From: DATAWZ01 sp036266975
Lineage (GTDB): Bacteria; Actinomycetota; Thermoleophilia; Solirubrobacterales; Solirubrobacteraceae
Length of the DNA stretch: 54,478 nt
Assembly (NCBI GenBank): GCA_036266975.1
Contig: DATAWZ010000070.1
Coordinates: forward strand, 1 to 54,478
Direction: 5' to 3'
Shown: one piece after another, positions 24,909 to 33,276 of the stretch
How positions within the stretch are numbered: the first letter of the stretch is position 1
How the letters are laid out: the number at the start of each line of letters is the position of its first letter
Translations under genes and position numbers: made by a program
The notes under the pieces: generated by a model
Told to the model about the DNA's origin: nothing
The model's input: only the letters and a program-made list of their open reading frames with translations
Databases searched by the model: none

Positions 24909-25590
24909 TCAGTACAGGACGGTGTTGGTGATCGGCTCGCCGCACGGGCGGCGCCGTAGGCCTCCAGGCTCGTCGGCGGCTGCAGGATGCCGTGCCGGGT
25001 GGCGGTCGAGATGTCGCGGTAGAGGCGGTTCATCAGCTCCGACTCGCCCCTCCCGGACGCACCGGCCAGCCTGACGAGCATCTCGACCACGCCCTTGATC
25101 TCGCCGGCGGCGTACGCGGCGTACGCGGCGTACGCCGCGTCGTTGCGCGCGCGCGTGCGACGCACCACGTCGGGCAGCTCGTCGGCGCGGCCGGCGACGC
25201 TGCAGTCCGCGACGGCGCGGTGGGCGAGCGGCGTGGCCATGTCCAGCCGCGTGCGCACCTCGGCGAGCGCGGTCTGCGTGGGCACCGAGGCCGACGAGCG
25301 AAGGTGGGTGCTGTAGGCGATGGCGCGCGTGGGAGCCGGCCCTGGACGTGCTCCAAGGCCGCCTCGGCGATCCCGATCAACACGCCGAGCAGGATGTTCG
25401 GGAAGGCCATCGCCATCGGCATCCGGTGGAGCCGCTCCTCCTGGTGCTCGCTGCGCGGCACCCCCTCCGGGCCCATCGTCCCGAAGCTGCGGTGCTCGGA
25501 GACGAACACGTCGTCGGCGATGAACGTGTTCGAGCCGGTCCCGCGCATTCCCAGGACGTGCCAGGTGTCCTGGACCGACGCCGAGCTGGC
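24909..25590 (-). pseudogene. Acyl-CoA dehydrogenase remnant (N-terminus missing, frameshifted)
   Basis: Conserved acyl-CoA dehydrogenase C-terminal sequence is spread over different frames. One frame (about 25583-25335) gives DTWHVLGMRGTGSNTFIADD and VFVSEHRSFG; the next (about 25333-24960) gives RAIAYSTHLRSSASVPTQ, ARNDAAYA, GEIKGVVEMLVRLAGASG and DISTATRHGILQPP; a third gives GEPITNTVLY and a stop at 24909. Each switch needs a single-base loss (near 25330 and near 24945). About 230 N-terminal residues are absent and the front is joined to a SnoaL-like gene. A dead gene or uncorrected sequence errors; the missing half favours a dead gene. Confidence 0.75.
25109..25135. repeat. Three 9-bp tandem repeats (GGCGTACGC)
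   Basis: Perfect units at 25109, 25118 and 25127 inside the acyl-CoA dehydrogenase remnant, coding AYA repeats where relatives have a single unit before GEIKG. It looks like a slippage expansion after loss of function. Confidence 0.7.
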
Positions 25591-26270
25591 GCAGCATCTC
25601 GGCGACGTTCCAGCAGACCCGCCAGTCGACGACCTTGCCCTCCGAGAAGGTGTAGGTCGACGCGCCGTCGAGGCTGAAGCGACGGCCGGTCGCGGGCAAC
25701 TCGCCCCCACGGGCCACTGTGCACGCCGCCGTAGCGCCAGTGGATCGCGAGCTGGGGAGCGTCGGGGTGCAGGAACGGCCCGGCGACGAGGTCGGCCTGG
25801 AAGTCCGACAGCGCGCCGGTGACGAGGCCGATGAGCTCGCGCGCCGCGCCGATGCCGCGCACCGGCTCGGGCCTGCCGTCGTCGAAGTACTGCACGTCGT
25901 CGGCGACGCTCTCGAGCACGGGCTCGGGCCGGCGGGTGCGCCAGGCCTCCAGGAACGTGCTGACGAACGCGTCGGCGAACTCGCGCTCGATCAGCCGCCG
26001 GCTGACGTCGAGCGCCGTCAGCGCCGCGAGCCCCTCGTGCACCCGCGCCAGCCGTCTCCGCCGCCGCTCCACCGGCTCCTGGAGCGGGGCGTCGGTGGCC
26101 TCTCGCAACGTCAGCGCCAGCAGCGCGAGCGCCGGCTCCTCGCCCACCCGTTCGAGGGCCCGGGCCGCGAGGTCGGCGAGCAGTTCGCGCTGGCGCTCGG
26201 GGTCGCCGTCGCGCGTGACGCGGCCCTCGAGCCCGAGCGCGCGGATCGCGTCGGTCAGCAGCCTCTCCAC
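25585..26270 (-). pseudogene. SnoaL-like/ester-cyclase protein gene, frameshifted and fused to the dehydrogenase remnant
   Basis: The frame from GTG 26270 codes about 180 residues: an N-terminal helical part, then a SnoaL-like region (FADAFVSTFLEAW, VADDVQYFDDG, HWRYGGVHSG). At about 25712 the conserved sequence moves to another frame (ELPATGRRFSLDGASTYTFSEG, VVDWRVCWNVAEMLRQLG), explained by one extra base in the GGCCCGTGGGGG tract. Just after RQLG the DNA continues as the middle of an acyl-CoA dehydrogenase in a third frame, so the 3' end and the intergenic DNA appear deleted. SnoaL-like proteins are small cyclase/isomerase-like enzymes; the original substrate is unknown. Confidence 0.7.
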
Positions 26271-26363
26271 GGTGCCATTTCACCGCGCCCCGCGCGCTGA
26301 CGCCCCCGTCAGCTCATCCCTTCGATACGGGCAACTCCTGCGTATGACGGAAGCGACAAACGC

Positions 26364-27170
26364 TCAGCGCCCGTGAAAGGTCGGGCGTGCCCCATTCAGG
26401 AACGCGCCCATCCCCGCCCGCGCGTCCTCGGTCTCGCCGCAGCGCACGATCGAGGCCAGCTCGGCGGCGAGCTGCTCGCGCAGCGTCGCCTCGGTCGAGC
26501 CACGCAGCAGCGCGCGCATGCGCCCGAGCGCGATCGTCGGCCCGTCGGCCAGGCGGCGCACGGTGCGCGACGCCTCGGCCTCGAGCTCGGACAGCGGCAC
26601 GACCCGCGTGACCAGGCCCCACTCGAGCGCCTCGGCGGCGGACAGGACGCGGTTCTCCAGGAAGATCTCCTGGGCGCGCCGCAGCCCGATCAGGCGGGGC
26701 AGGTACCACGAGCTCCCGCCGTCGCCGCTCAGGCCGAGCGCGGCGAACCCGGTGGCGAGCTTGGCGTCCTCGCCGGCGATGACGATGTCCGAAGCCCACA
26801 GCAGGCCGAGGCCGCCTCCGGCGACCGGTCCCTGGACGGCGCACACGACCGGCACCGGCAGCTCGGCCAGGCGGGCCAGGCAGTCGTGGAAGGGCCAGAT
26901 CATGTCGCGCAGCTCGTCGGCCAGACGGTGAGCCTCGCCGCCGAAGTGCTGCAGGTCGCCGCCCACGGTGAAGCTCGGTCCGGCCGCGGTGATGAGCACG
27001 GCGCGGGTCTCGCCGAGCGCCGCCTCGCAGTCGGCGACGGCGCGCTCGAGCGCGCGCACCCAGGTCATGTCGATCGCGTTGTGGCCGCGCTCGCGCACCA
27101 GTCGCAGCCAGCCGATCCCCTCGCTCGCGGCGAAGCTGATCCGGGGCTCGGCAGCGGTCGATTCAGCCAT
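26364..27170 (-). CDS. Enoyl-CoA hydratase/isomerase family protein
   Basis: 268 residues, crotonase fold. Oxyanion-hole motifs: GPSFTVGGDLQHFGG (about 69) and VQGPVAGGGLGLLWASDIVIA (about 112); then FAALGLSGDGGSSWYLPRLIG, where Asp replaces the first catalytic Glu as in many isomerase-type members. Start ATG 27170; a longer reading from 27242 exists but adds an atypical Arg-rich stretch. The 93-bp gap to the broken SnoaL gene shows no clear signals. Acts in fatty-acid or aromatic acyl-CoA catabolism; substrate unknown. Confidence 0.9.
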   Translation of the reverse strand: MAESTAAEPRISFAASEGIGWLRLVRERGHNAIDMTWVRALERAVADCEAALGETRAVLITAAGPSFTVGGDLQHFGGEAHRLADELRDMIWPFHDCLARLAELPVPVVCAVQGPVAGGGLGLLWASDIVIAGEDAKLATGFAALGLSGDGGSSWYLPRLIGLRRAQEIFLENRVLSAAEALEWGLVTRVVPLSELEAEASRTVRRLADGPTIALGRMRALLRGSTEATLREQLAAELASIVRCGETEDARAGMGAFLNGARPTFHGR

Positions 27171-27280
27171 CGCCCGCGATCGTACGCCACGGGGGCGCGA
27201 GGGTGCGGATCGGGCCGCCGCGGGCCACAAGCGACGGTTCACCTCCCCCGTCGGGCGCCAACTTTTGGTTGACTAAGTCC

Positions 27281-28087
27281 ATGGGATCGTCAGAGGGGCC
27301 CATATTCGCGCGCCGGCTGGCCGGCGCCGCGGCCTGGCAATGGGTCGCGCTCGTGGTCGGCGTCGCCGTGCTCGTGGTGGCGCTCGTGGCCCGGCTGGGC
27401 TCCGAGCCGAAGACCGTCGCGAAGGTCAACGGCACGTCGATCACGCTCTCGCAGTATCGGCACTGGCTCGGCGTCGCGGCGATCGCGACGCACTCCGCGG
27501 AGACCTCGCTGCCGAACTTCGCGCCGGACCCGCCGAAGTACACCCGCTGCGTGAGCTTCCTGCGTAACAGCGACGCCTCCAAGGGCAGCGCCGCGTCGCT
27601 GATCAACGAGTGCAAGGGAATCGAGACCACCGACGCTGAGGACGTGATGCAGATGCTCATCAGCGGCCAGTGGATCCTCGACCAGGGTAAGCGCGAGGGC
27701 ATCGTCATCGGCCCGGCGACCGTCGCGTCCCAGCTCGCCAAGTCGCTGAAGACGGCCTTCCCCAAGGGCAACGGAGAGGCGCAGATGATGCACGCGACCG
27801 GCGAGAACGCCGCCGACCTCAGCTATCAGGAGCAGGTGAGCCTGACCGCGTCGCAGCTCGAGTCACGTCATGTAAAGACGCCAACCGCAACGGCGATCAG
27901 CTCCTACTACAGTGCGAATTCGAGCGACTTCAAGGGCGAGACGCTCGCCCAGGCGACGCCGACGATCCAGGCGACGCTCTCCGGGCCCCAGACGGAGGCC
28001 TACCTGGAGAAGATCGAGAAGTACTGGAAGCCGTTCACCAGCTGCGCAACCGGATACGCCGTCGTCTATTACTGCAAGTCAATTTAG
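27281..28087 (+). CDS. Membrane-anchored SurA N-terminal-like protein
   Basis: 268 residues. One transmembrane segment at about 19-41 (WQWVALVVGVAVLVVALVARLG) is followed by an extracellular part starting KTVAKVNGTSITLSQYRHWL, the beta-strand plus helix opening of SurA/PpiC-type chaperones. The PPIase catalytic domain itself is not evident; helix-rich sequence (ISGQWILDQGKREGI, SSYYSANSSDFK) continues to the end. Two Cys near 88 and 109 and two near the C-terminus could form disulfides. Start ATG 27281 with little leader. Probably assists folding of exported proteins; it precedes the anchored HTH protein by 112 bp. Confidence 0.75.
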   Translation: MGSSEGPIFARRLAGAAAWQWVALVVGVAVLVVALVARLGSEPKTVAKVNGTSITLSQYRHWLGVAAIATHSAETSLPNFAPDPPKYTRCVSFLRNSDASKGSAASLINECKGIETTDAEDVMQMLISGQWILDQGKREGIVIGPATVASQLAKSLKTAFPKGNGEAQMMHATGENAADLSYQEQVSLTASQLESRHVKTPTATAISSYYSANSSDFKGETLAQATPTIQATLSGPQTEAYLEKIEKYWKPFTSCATGYAVVYYCKSI

Positions 28088-28199
28088 TGGCACCTCACGC
28101 AAACACGGACCGCCCCCGTCGGCTGCAGGCCTGCGCGTCCTCGGATCTCGACGCGGCGCTGCCACGCATGACGGCCCCTGCTCACCTGAGGCACCGCTG

Positions 28200-29300
28200 A
28201 TGCCAGGAATCGACGATCTCTCCGCAGACCAGCGCGCGGTCATCTCTCTGCTCGTGCGCCAGGGCCGCCGCTACAACCAGGTGGCCTCGATGCTGCGCAT
28301 CGACGAGGAGGCCGTCCGCGGCCGCGCGCACGCGGCGCTCGGCGCGCTCGTCTCCCCTCCCAACGGCGACCTGACCGACGAGCGTCAGGGGCTGATCGGC
28401 GACTACCTGCTCGGCCAGCTCAGCGAGGCGCGCCAGATCGAGGCGCTCGAGCTGCTGTTCGACTCCTCGTCGGGACGGACGTGGGCCCGCGCGCTCTCGC
28501 AGGCGCTCGAGCCGCTCTCCGCCCAGGCGGCCACTCCGCTGCCGGAGATCCCGCCCGACCCTGACGAGGACCTCGACGAGGAGGACGAGGCCCCGGCGCG
28601 GCCCCGGCGCAGCCGGCGTGCGCGTGCCGAGGCGGCCCCCGCCGCGGCCGCGGCGGCCGAGCCGCGCGCCCCGCGCGAGCGGCCCGAGCTGCCCTCGCTC
28701 GCCGGCGTCCTCGGCGACCGCGGCGGGCTCGTGCTCGGCGTGGCCGCCGCCGCGCTGATCGCCGGCGTGGTCGTCTTCGCGATCAACCCCAAGGGCTCCT
28801 CGAGCCACGTCTCCTCGGGCCCGATCTCCAAGTCCGCGGCGACATCGACCACGCAGAGCAGCATCACCGCAGGCACGACGTCCGGAACGAGCAGCACCGG
28901 GACGAGCAGCACCGGGACCTCGACGACGCCGCCGAGCTCGAGCAGCGCCAAGGTCGTCGCCCAGATCGTCCTGAGCCCGACCGCCGCCGGCGGCAAGGCG
29001 ACCGGCGCGATCGAGGTGCTCAGCAACGGGTCCGCCCAGGAGGCGGCGTTCGACGCGCAGAAGCTCGCCGCCGCGCCGGCCGGGGCCTCGTATGTGCTGT
29101 GGCTGTACAACTCGCCGACCCAGGCCCAGGCGCTGGGCAAGCTGCCGAGCTTCACCGGCGGCAACGTCACGCCGCTCGCCGTGCCGCTCCCGAGCGACGC
29201 CTCCTCCTACAAGGGCTTCGTGCTCTCGCAGGAGACGACGGCCAAGCCCGCGCACCCGACGACGATCGTCCTGCAGGGCACCAGCAAGTCGACGCTCTAG
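28200..29300 (+). CDS. Single-pass membrane protein with sigma-region-4-like HTH and extracellular anti-sigma-like domain
   Basis: 366 residues in clear blocks. Residues 1-55 resemble a sigma-70 region 4 helix-turn-helix (LSADQRAVISLLVRQG, NQVASMLRIDEEAVRGRAHAAL). Then comes an acidic and Arg-rich linker, a transmembrane helix at about 177-197 (GLVLGVAAAALIAGVVVFAI), a Ser/Thr/Gly linker with short repeats, and a C-terminal domain (about 255-366; AKVVAQIVLSPTAAGGKATG, ASYVLWLYNSPTQAQALG) like the extracytoplasmic domain of RskA-type anti-sigma factors. GAGG precedes ATG 28200 by about 9 nt. This DNA-binding-like inside and sensor-like outside suggest a signalling role; it is inferred. Confidence 0.75.
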   Translation: MPGIDDLSADQRAVISLLVRQGRRYNQVASMLRIDEEAVRGRAHAALGALVSPPNGDLTDERQGLIGDYLLGQLSEARQIEALELLFDSSSGRTWARALSQALEPLSAQAATPLPEIPPDPDEDLDEEDEAPARPRRSRRARAEAAPAAAAAAEPRAPRERPELPSLAGVLGDRGGLVLGVAAAALIAGVVVFAINPKGSSSHVSSGPISKSAATSTTQSSITAGTTSGTSSTGTSSTGTSTTPPSSSSAKVVAQIVLSPTAAGGKATGAIEVLSNGSAQEAAFDAQKLAAAPAGASYVLWLYNSPTQAQALGKLPSFTGGNVTPLAVPLPSDASSYKGFVLSQETTAKPAHPTTIVLQGTSKSTL

Positions 29301-29310
29301 TGGCCCACCA

Positions 29311-29766
29311 CTAGCTCTCTGCCGGTCCGACGCGCCGCTCGAGCACGATCATCGTCTTGGTGCCCGTCACCTTTCCGCTGCTGCGCAGCGCGCCGATGAC
29401 CCGCTGCAGATCGGCCACGTCGGCGACGCGCAGGCGCACCAGCGCGTCCGGGTCGCCGGCGGTGGTGAACACCTCGCGCACCTCCGGCAGGCCGGTCGCC
29501 GCGTCGATGATCTCCTCCACGCTCGTGTCGCCGGCGAAGCGCAACTCGGTGAACGCCTCGATCGACGGTCCGACGCGCGCGTGGTTGAGCACGACGGTGT
29601 AGCCGGCGATCACGCCGAGGCGCTCCAGGCGATCGATCCGCCGCTTGACCGGCGCCGGAGAGAGGTTCACGCGGATCGCGATGTCGGCCACCGTCCGGCG
29701 CGCGTCCTGGCGCAGCAGCTCGATGATCGCGCGGTCGACGTCGTCCAGGGAGGCGGGCTCGCTGAT
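29311..29766 (-). CDS. Lrp/AsnC-family regulator
   Basis: About 150 residues. N-terminal HTH: LDDVDRAIIELLRQDARRTV, ADIAIRVNLSPAPVKRRIDRL; C-terminal RAM/ligand domain with EVREVFTTAGDPDALVRLRV and TKTMIVLERRVG. The stop is TAG at 29311-29313. The start is unresolved: no ATG, GTG or TTG in frame is close to the HTH; ATC 29766 or CTG 29748 are candidates, or a short frame error lies upstream. Divergent from the indolepyruvate oxidoreductase gene, which it probably regulates in response to an amino acid. Confidence 0.8.
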   Translation of the reverse strand: MSEPASLDDVDRAIIELLRQDARRTVADIAIRVNLSPAPVKRRIDRLERLGVIAGYTVVLNHARVGPSIEAFTELRFAGDTSVEEIIDAATGLPEVREVFTTAGDPDALVRLRVADVADLQRVIGALRSSGKVTGTKTMIVLERRVGPAES

Positions 29767-29874
29767 GCGCGAAACGATACGCCGGGCCGCGCCGGCGCGC
29801 AGGAATCGAGCGCATGGAGGCGGAAATGCCTCGACTGACTTGCGTGGGCGTCCGCGCTTCGGTGGAATGAGGCC

Positions 29875-32800
29875 GTGAGCGCAGCCACCCTCGCACGCAG
29901 GGACGCGACCACGGAGGATCGTTACGAGGCGCCCGACGGCCTGGCCATCCTCACCGGGATCCACGCGCTCGTGCGGGTCACCCTCGACCAGCGCCGGCTC
30001 GACGCCCAGCGCGGCCTGGACACGCGCGTGTTCGTCAGCGGCTACCCGGGCTCCCCGCTCGGCGGCGTGGACATCGAGCTGCGCCGGGCCCAGCGGCACC
30101 TGGACGCGCTCGGCGTGCGCTTCCAGCCCGGCCTGAACGAGGAGCTCGCGGCCACCGCGGTCGCCGGCACCCAGCTGCTCGGCGAGCTGGCCGGCCGCCG
30201 CCACGACGGCGTGACCGGCATCTGGTTCGGCAAGAGCCCGGGGCTGGACCGCGCCGCGGACGCGATCCGCCACGGCAACGTCAGCGGCACCGCGCCGCTC
30301 GGCGGGGCGGTGGCCTGGATCGGCGATGACCCGATGAGCAAGTCCTCGACGATCGCCAGCTCGTGCGAGCCGATGTGCCGCAGCCTGCTGCTGCCGCTAC
30401 TCGCGCCGGGCACGGTCCCCGAGGTGCTCGCGCTCGGGCTGCACGCGGTCGCGATGTCGCGCCATGCCGGGCTATGGGCCGGCCTGAAGCTCACCCCCGA
30501 GGTGGCCGACGCGAGCGCGAGCGTCGACCTGGGCGCGCCGCGCCGGGCGATCCCCGTGCTCGACCCGCGCGAGCGCTTCAAGCCGCCGATGATGCTCGCG
30601 CCGGCCAACCTCGACGCCGAGGAGGACCTGCTCACCGGCCGGCTCGCGCGCGCGCTCGACTACGTCCGCGCCGCCGGCCTGAACCGGATCGTCCGCGACG
30701 CGCCGCGCCCGCGGCTGGCGATCGTCGCCGCCGGCGTCGCCCACGAGGCGGTGCTGCGCGCGCTGGACGAGCTCGGCCTCGGCGAGCACGCGCCGCTGCG
30801 CGTGGTCAAGCTCGCGATGCCCTGGCCGCTGGACCGCGAGGAGATCCGCGGGCTGCTCGCCGGCGCCGAGCGCGTGCTCGTCGTCGAGGACAAGTTCGAC
30901 TTCCTGGAGGGGGGCCTGCGCGACGTCCTCTACGGCGGCCCCGAGACGCCGCCGGTGCTGGGCCGCGAGCTGCTCCCCGCGCGCAGCGCGGTCGGCGCCG
31001 ACGACGTCGCCCGGGCGCTCGGGCGGCTGCTGGGCCCCGACGAGCTGCCCGAGCGGGCGCGGTCCCGGCTCGCCCTGCTCGCCGAGGGCGCGCCGGCGGC
31101 GGCCGCCGACCTGGCCCGCCGAACCCCGTACTTCTGCTCGGGCTGCCCGCACAACGTCTCCACGCGGGCCGCGCCCGACACCCTGGTCGGGGTCGGGATC
31201 GGCTGCCACACGATGGTCGCCATCGACAGCGGCGAGCGCCGCGGGCACCTGCTCGGGATCTGCCAGATGGGCGGCGAGGGCGGTCACTGGATCGGCCTGG
31301 CGCCGTTCACCAACGACCGCCACATCGTCCAGAACCTCGGCGACGGGACCTTCCACCACTCGGGCTCGCTCGCGATCCGCGCCGCGGTCGCCGCGGGCGC
31401 GAACATCACCTTTCGGCTGCTCTACAACGGCGCGGTGGCGATGACCGGGGGGCAGACGCCACCCGGGAATCTGGACGTGCCGACGCTGACCAAGTGGCTC
31501 GAGCTCGAGGGTGTGCGGCGCGTGATTGTGACGGGTCAAGAAGCGGAGCGCTATCGCGCCACCGAGCTGGGTCGTGTGACGTCGGTGCGCCACCGCGATG
31601 AGATCCCGCAGGCGCTGGCGGAGCTCGCGGCGATCGAGGGGGTGACCGTCCTCATCCACGACGACCGCTGCGCGACCGAGGAGCGCCGCCTGCGCAAGCG
31701 CGGCAAGCTGCCCACGCCGCCCGAGCGGGTGTTCATCAACGAGCGCGTGTGCGAGGGCTGCGGCGACTGCGGCGAGCAGTCCACCTGCCTGTCGGTGGTG
31801 CCGGTGGCGACACCGTTCGGGCGCAAGACCCAGATCCACCAGGCCTCCTGCAACCAGGACCTCACCTGCCTGAAGGGCGACTGCCCGTCGTTCCTGGTCG
31901 TGACGCCGCCCGCGGGCGGGCGGCCCCGCCCGGCGCCGACGGACCCCCCGTTCGCGCCGCGCGAGCCCGAGCGGCGGGTCGGGGAGGACGTGCTCGTGCG
32001 CATGCCGGGCGTCGGCGGCACCGGCGTGCTGACGGTCTCGGCCATCCTGCAGATGGCCGCCCACCTCGACGGCCGCTTCGCCGCCGGGCTCGACCAGATC
32101 GGCCTGGCGCAGAAGGGCGGCCCGGTGATCACCGACGTGCGCATCTCCGGCGCGCCGATCGCCGGCGCGGTGCGCGCGAGCCGCGCGAGCGCCGACGTGC
32201 TGCTCGGACTCGATCTGCTCGGCGCCGCCGCGGCGGACACGCTCGCGGTCGCCGACCCCGACCGGACGATCGCCGTCCTGAACGTCGGCGTCGCGCCGAC
32301 CGCGGCGATGGTCACCGACCGCCGCAACGGACTGCCCGACCCCGGGCGCGCGGTCGCGCGCGTGGCGGCGGTGACCCGCGAGCACGTCGCGCTCGACGCG
32401 CTCGGCCTGGCCGAGCGGCTGCTCGGCGACCACCTGCCCTCCAACGTGATCATGCTCGGCGCCGCCTACCAGTACGGCTGCCTGCCGGTCAGCGCCGCGG
32501 CGCTCGAGCAGGCGATCCGCCTGAACGGCACGGCGGTCGACGTCAACCTGGCCGCCTTCCGCTGGGGCCGGGCGGTCGTCGCCGAGCCGGCCTGCGCCGG
32601 CCCCGCGCCGGCCGCCCCGGAGTTCGATCTCGCGCGCTGCGCCGCCGAGCTGGAGGCCTTCCAGGACCGCGAGCTCGCCGACCGCTACGTGCGCGAGGTC
32701 GAGCAGATCGCGGCGATCGAGCGCGACCGCGTGAGGCCCGACAGCGCCGCCGTGAGCGAGGCCTTCGCCCGCGGGCTGTACAAGCTGCTCGCCTACAAGG

Positions 32801-33276
32801 ACGAGTACGAGGTCGCCCGCCTGCACCTGCTCGCCGAAGAGCGCGCCCGGGTCGATGAGGCGTTCGGCGCCGGCGCCGAGGTCAAGGTCCTGCTGCACCC
32901 GCCGGCGCTGCGCGCGCGGGGCCTGCAGCGCAAGCTGCAGATCCCCGGCCGCGTCGCCTTCCCGGCGCTGCGCGCGCTGTACGGCGCGCGCCGCCTGCGC
33001 GGGACCGCGCTGGACCCGTTCGGGCGGGCCGAGGTGCGCCGCGTCGAGCGTGCGTTGGCCGACGAGTACCGAGCGCTGATGGCGCGCGCGCTGGCTCGGC
33101 TCGACGCGAGCACGGTGGACCGAGTCGTCGCGGTCGCCGAGCTCCCGGACCTGGTGCGCGGCTACGAGCAGATCAAGCTGCGTGGCGTGGCCGAGTTCCG
33201 CTCACAGGCCGCCGCCGCGCTCGCCGAGCTCGAGCGCCCGTGCGCCGAGCTGCCGCTCGTCCCCGTGACTCAGTAG
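29875..33276 (+). CDS. Indolepyruvate ferredoxin oxidoreductase, fused alpha and beta subunits
   Basis: 1133 residues. Converts aryl-2-oxo acids from aromatic amino acids to aryl-acyl-CoA and CO2, passing electrons on from TPP and iron-sulfur clusters. The N-terminal half holds the pyrimidine-binding region (FVSGYPGSPLGGVDIEL) and the TPP site (GVGIGCHTMVAID, GDGTFHHSGSLAIRAAV at about 490 with following Asn). A Cys-rich segment from 626 (CEGCGDCGEQSTC and CNQDLTCLKGDC) binds [4Fe-4S]. The C-terminal gamma domain starts at about 706 (RMPGVGGTGVLTVSAIL). This length matches the fused aerobic-type enzymes. Start GTG 29875. The Lrp gene diverges from it; its end overlaps the next, opposite-strand gene by 7 bp. 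Confidence 0.92.
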   Translation: MSAATLARRDATTEDRYEAPDGLAILTGIHALVRVTLDQRRLDAQRGLDTRVFVSGYPGSPLGGVDIELRRAQRHLDALGVRFQPGLNEELAATAVAGTQLLGELAGRRHDGVTGIWFGKSPGLDRAADAIRHGNVSGTAPLGGAVAWIGDDPMSKSSTIASSCEPMCRSLLLPLLAPGTVPEVLALGLHAVAMSRHAGLWAGLKLTPEVADASASVDLGAPRRAIPVLDPRERFKPPMMLAPANLDAEEDLLTGRLARALDYVRAAGLNRIVRDAPRPRLAIVAAGVAHEAVLRALDELGLGEHAPLRVVKLAMPWPLDREEIRGLLAGAERVLVVEDKFDFLEGGLRDVLYGGPETPPVLGRELLPARSAVGADDVARALGRLLGPDELPERARSRLALLAEGAPAAAADLARRTPYFCSGCPHNVSTRAAPDTLVGVGIGCHTMVAIDSGERRGHLLGICQMGGEGGHWIGLAPFTNDRHIVQNLGDGTFHHSGSLAIRAAVAAGANITFRLLYNGAVAMTGGQTPPGNLDVPTLTKWLELEGVRRVIVTGQEAERYRATELGRVTSVRHRDEIPQALAELAAIEGVTVLIHDDRCATEERRLRKRGKLPTPPERVFINERVCEGCGDCGEQSTCLSVVPVATPFGRKTQIHQASCNQDLTCLKGDCPSFLVVTPPAGGRPRPAPTDPPFAPREPERRVGEDVLVRMPGVGGTGVLTVSAILQMAAHLDGRFAAGLDQIGLAQKGGPVITDVRISGAPIAGAVRASRASADVLLGLDLLGAAAADTLAVADPDRTIAVLNVGVAPTAAMVTDRRNGLPDPGRAVARVAAVTREHVALDALGLAERLLGDHLPSNVIMLGAAYQYGCLPVSAAALEQAIRLNGTAVDVNLAAFRWGRAVVAEPACAGPAPAAPEFDLARCAAELEAFQDRELADRYVREVEQIAAIERDRVRPDSAAVSEAFARGLYKLLAYKDEYEVARLHLLAEERARVDEAFGAGAEVKVLLHPPALRARGLQRKLQIPGRVAFPALRALYGARRLRGTALDPFGRAEVRRVERALADEYRALMARALARLDASTVDRVVAVAELPDLVRGYEQIKLRGVAEFRSQAAAALAELERPCAELPLVPVTQ

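Noticed and set aside
20743..24945. A 1400-residue open frame on the minus strand
   Set aside because: Only the C-terminal 418 residues encode the lipase; the remainder is the complement of plsB and the spacer, with low-complexity composition typical of antisense frames in high-GC DNA.
26388..26396. CCCCATTC as a fourth copy of the palindromic element
   Set aside because: Only 8 of the core bases match and they encode the normal C-terminus of the crotonase.
29875..33276. Minus-strand 808-residue ORF inside the oxidoreductase gene
   Set aside because: His/Arg/Asp-rich antisense shadow; the plus strand has complete family motifs.
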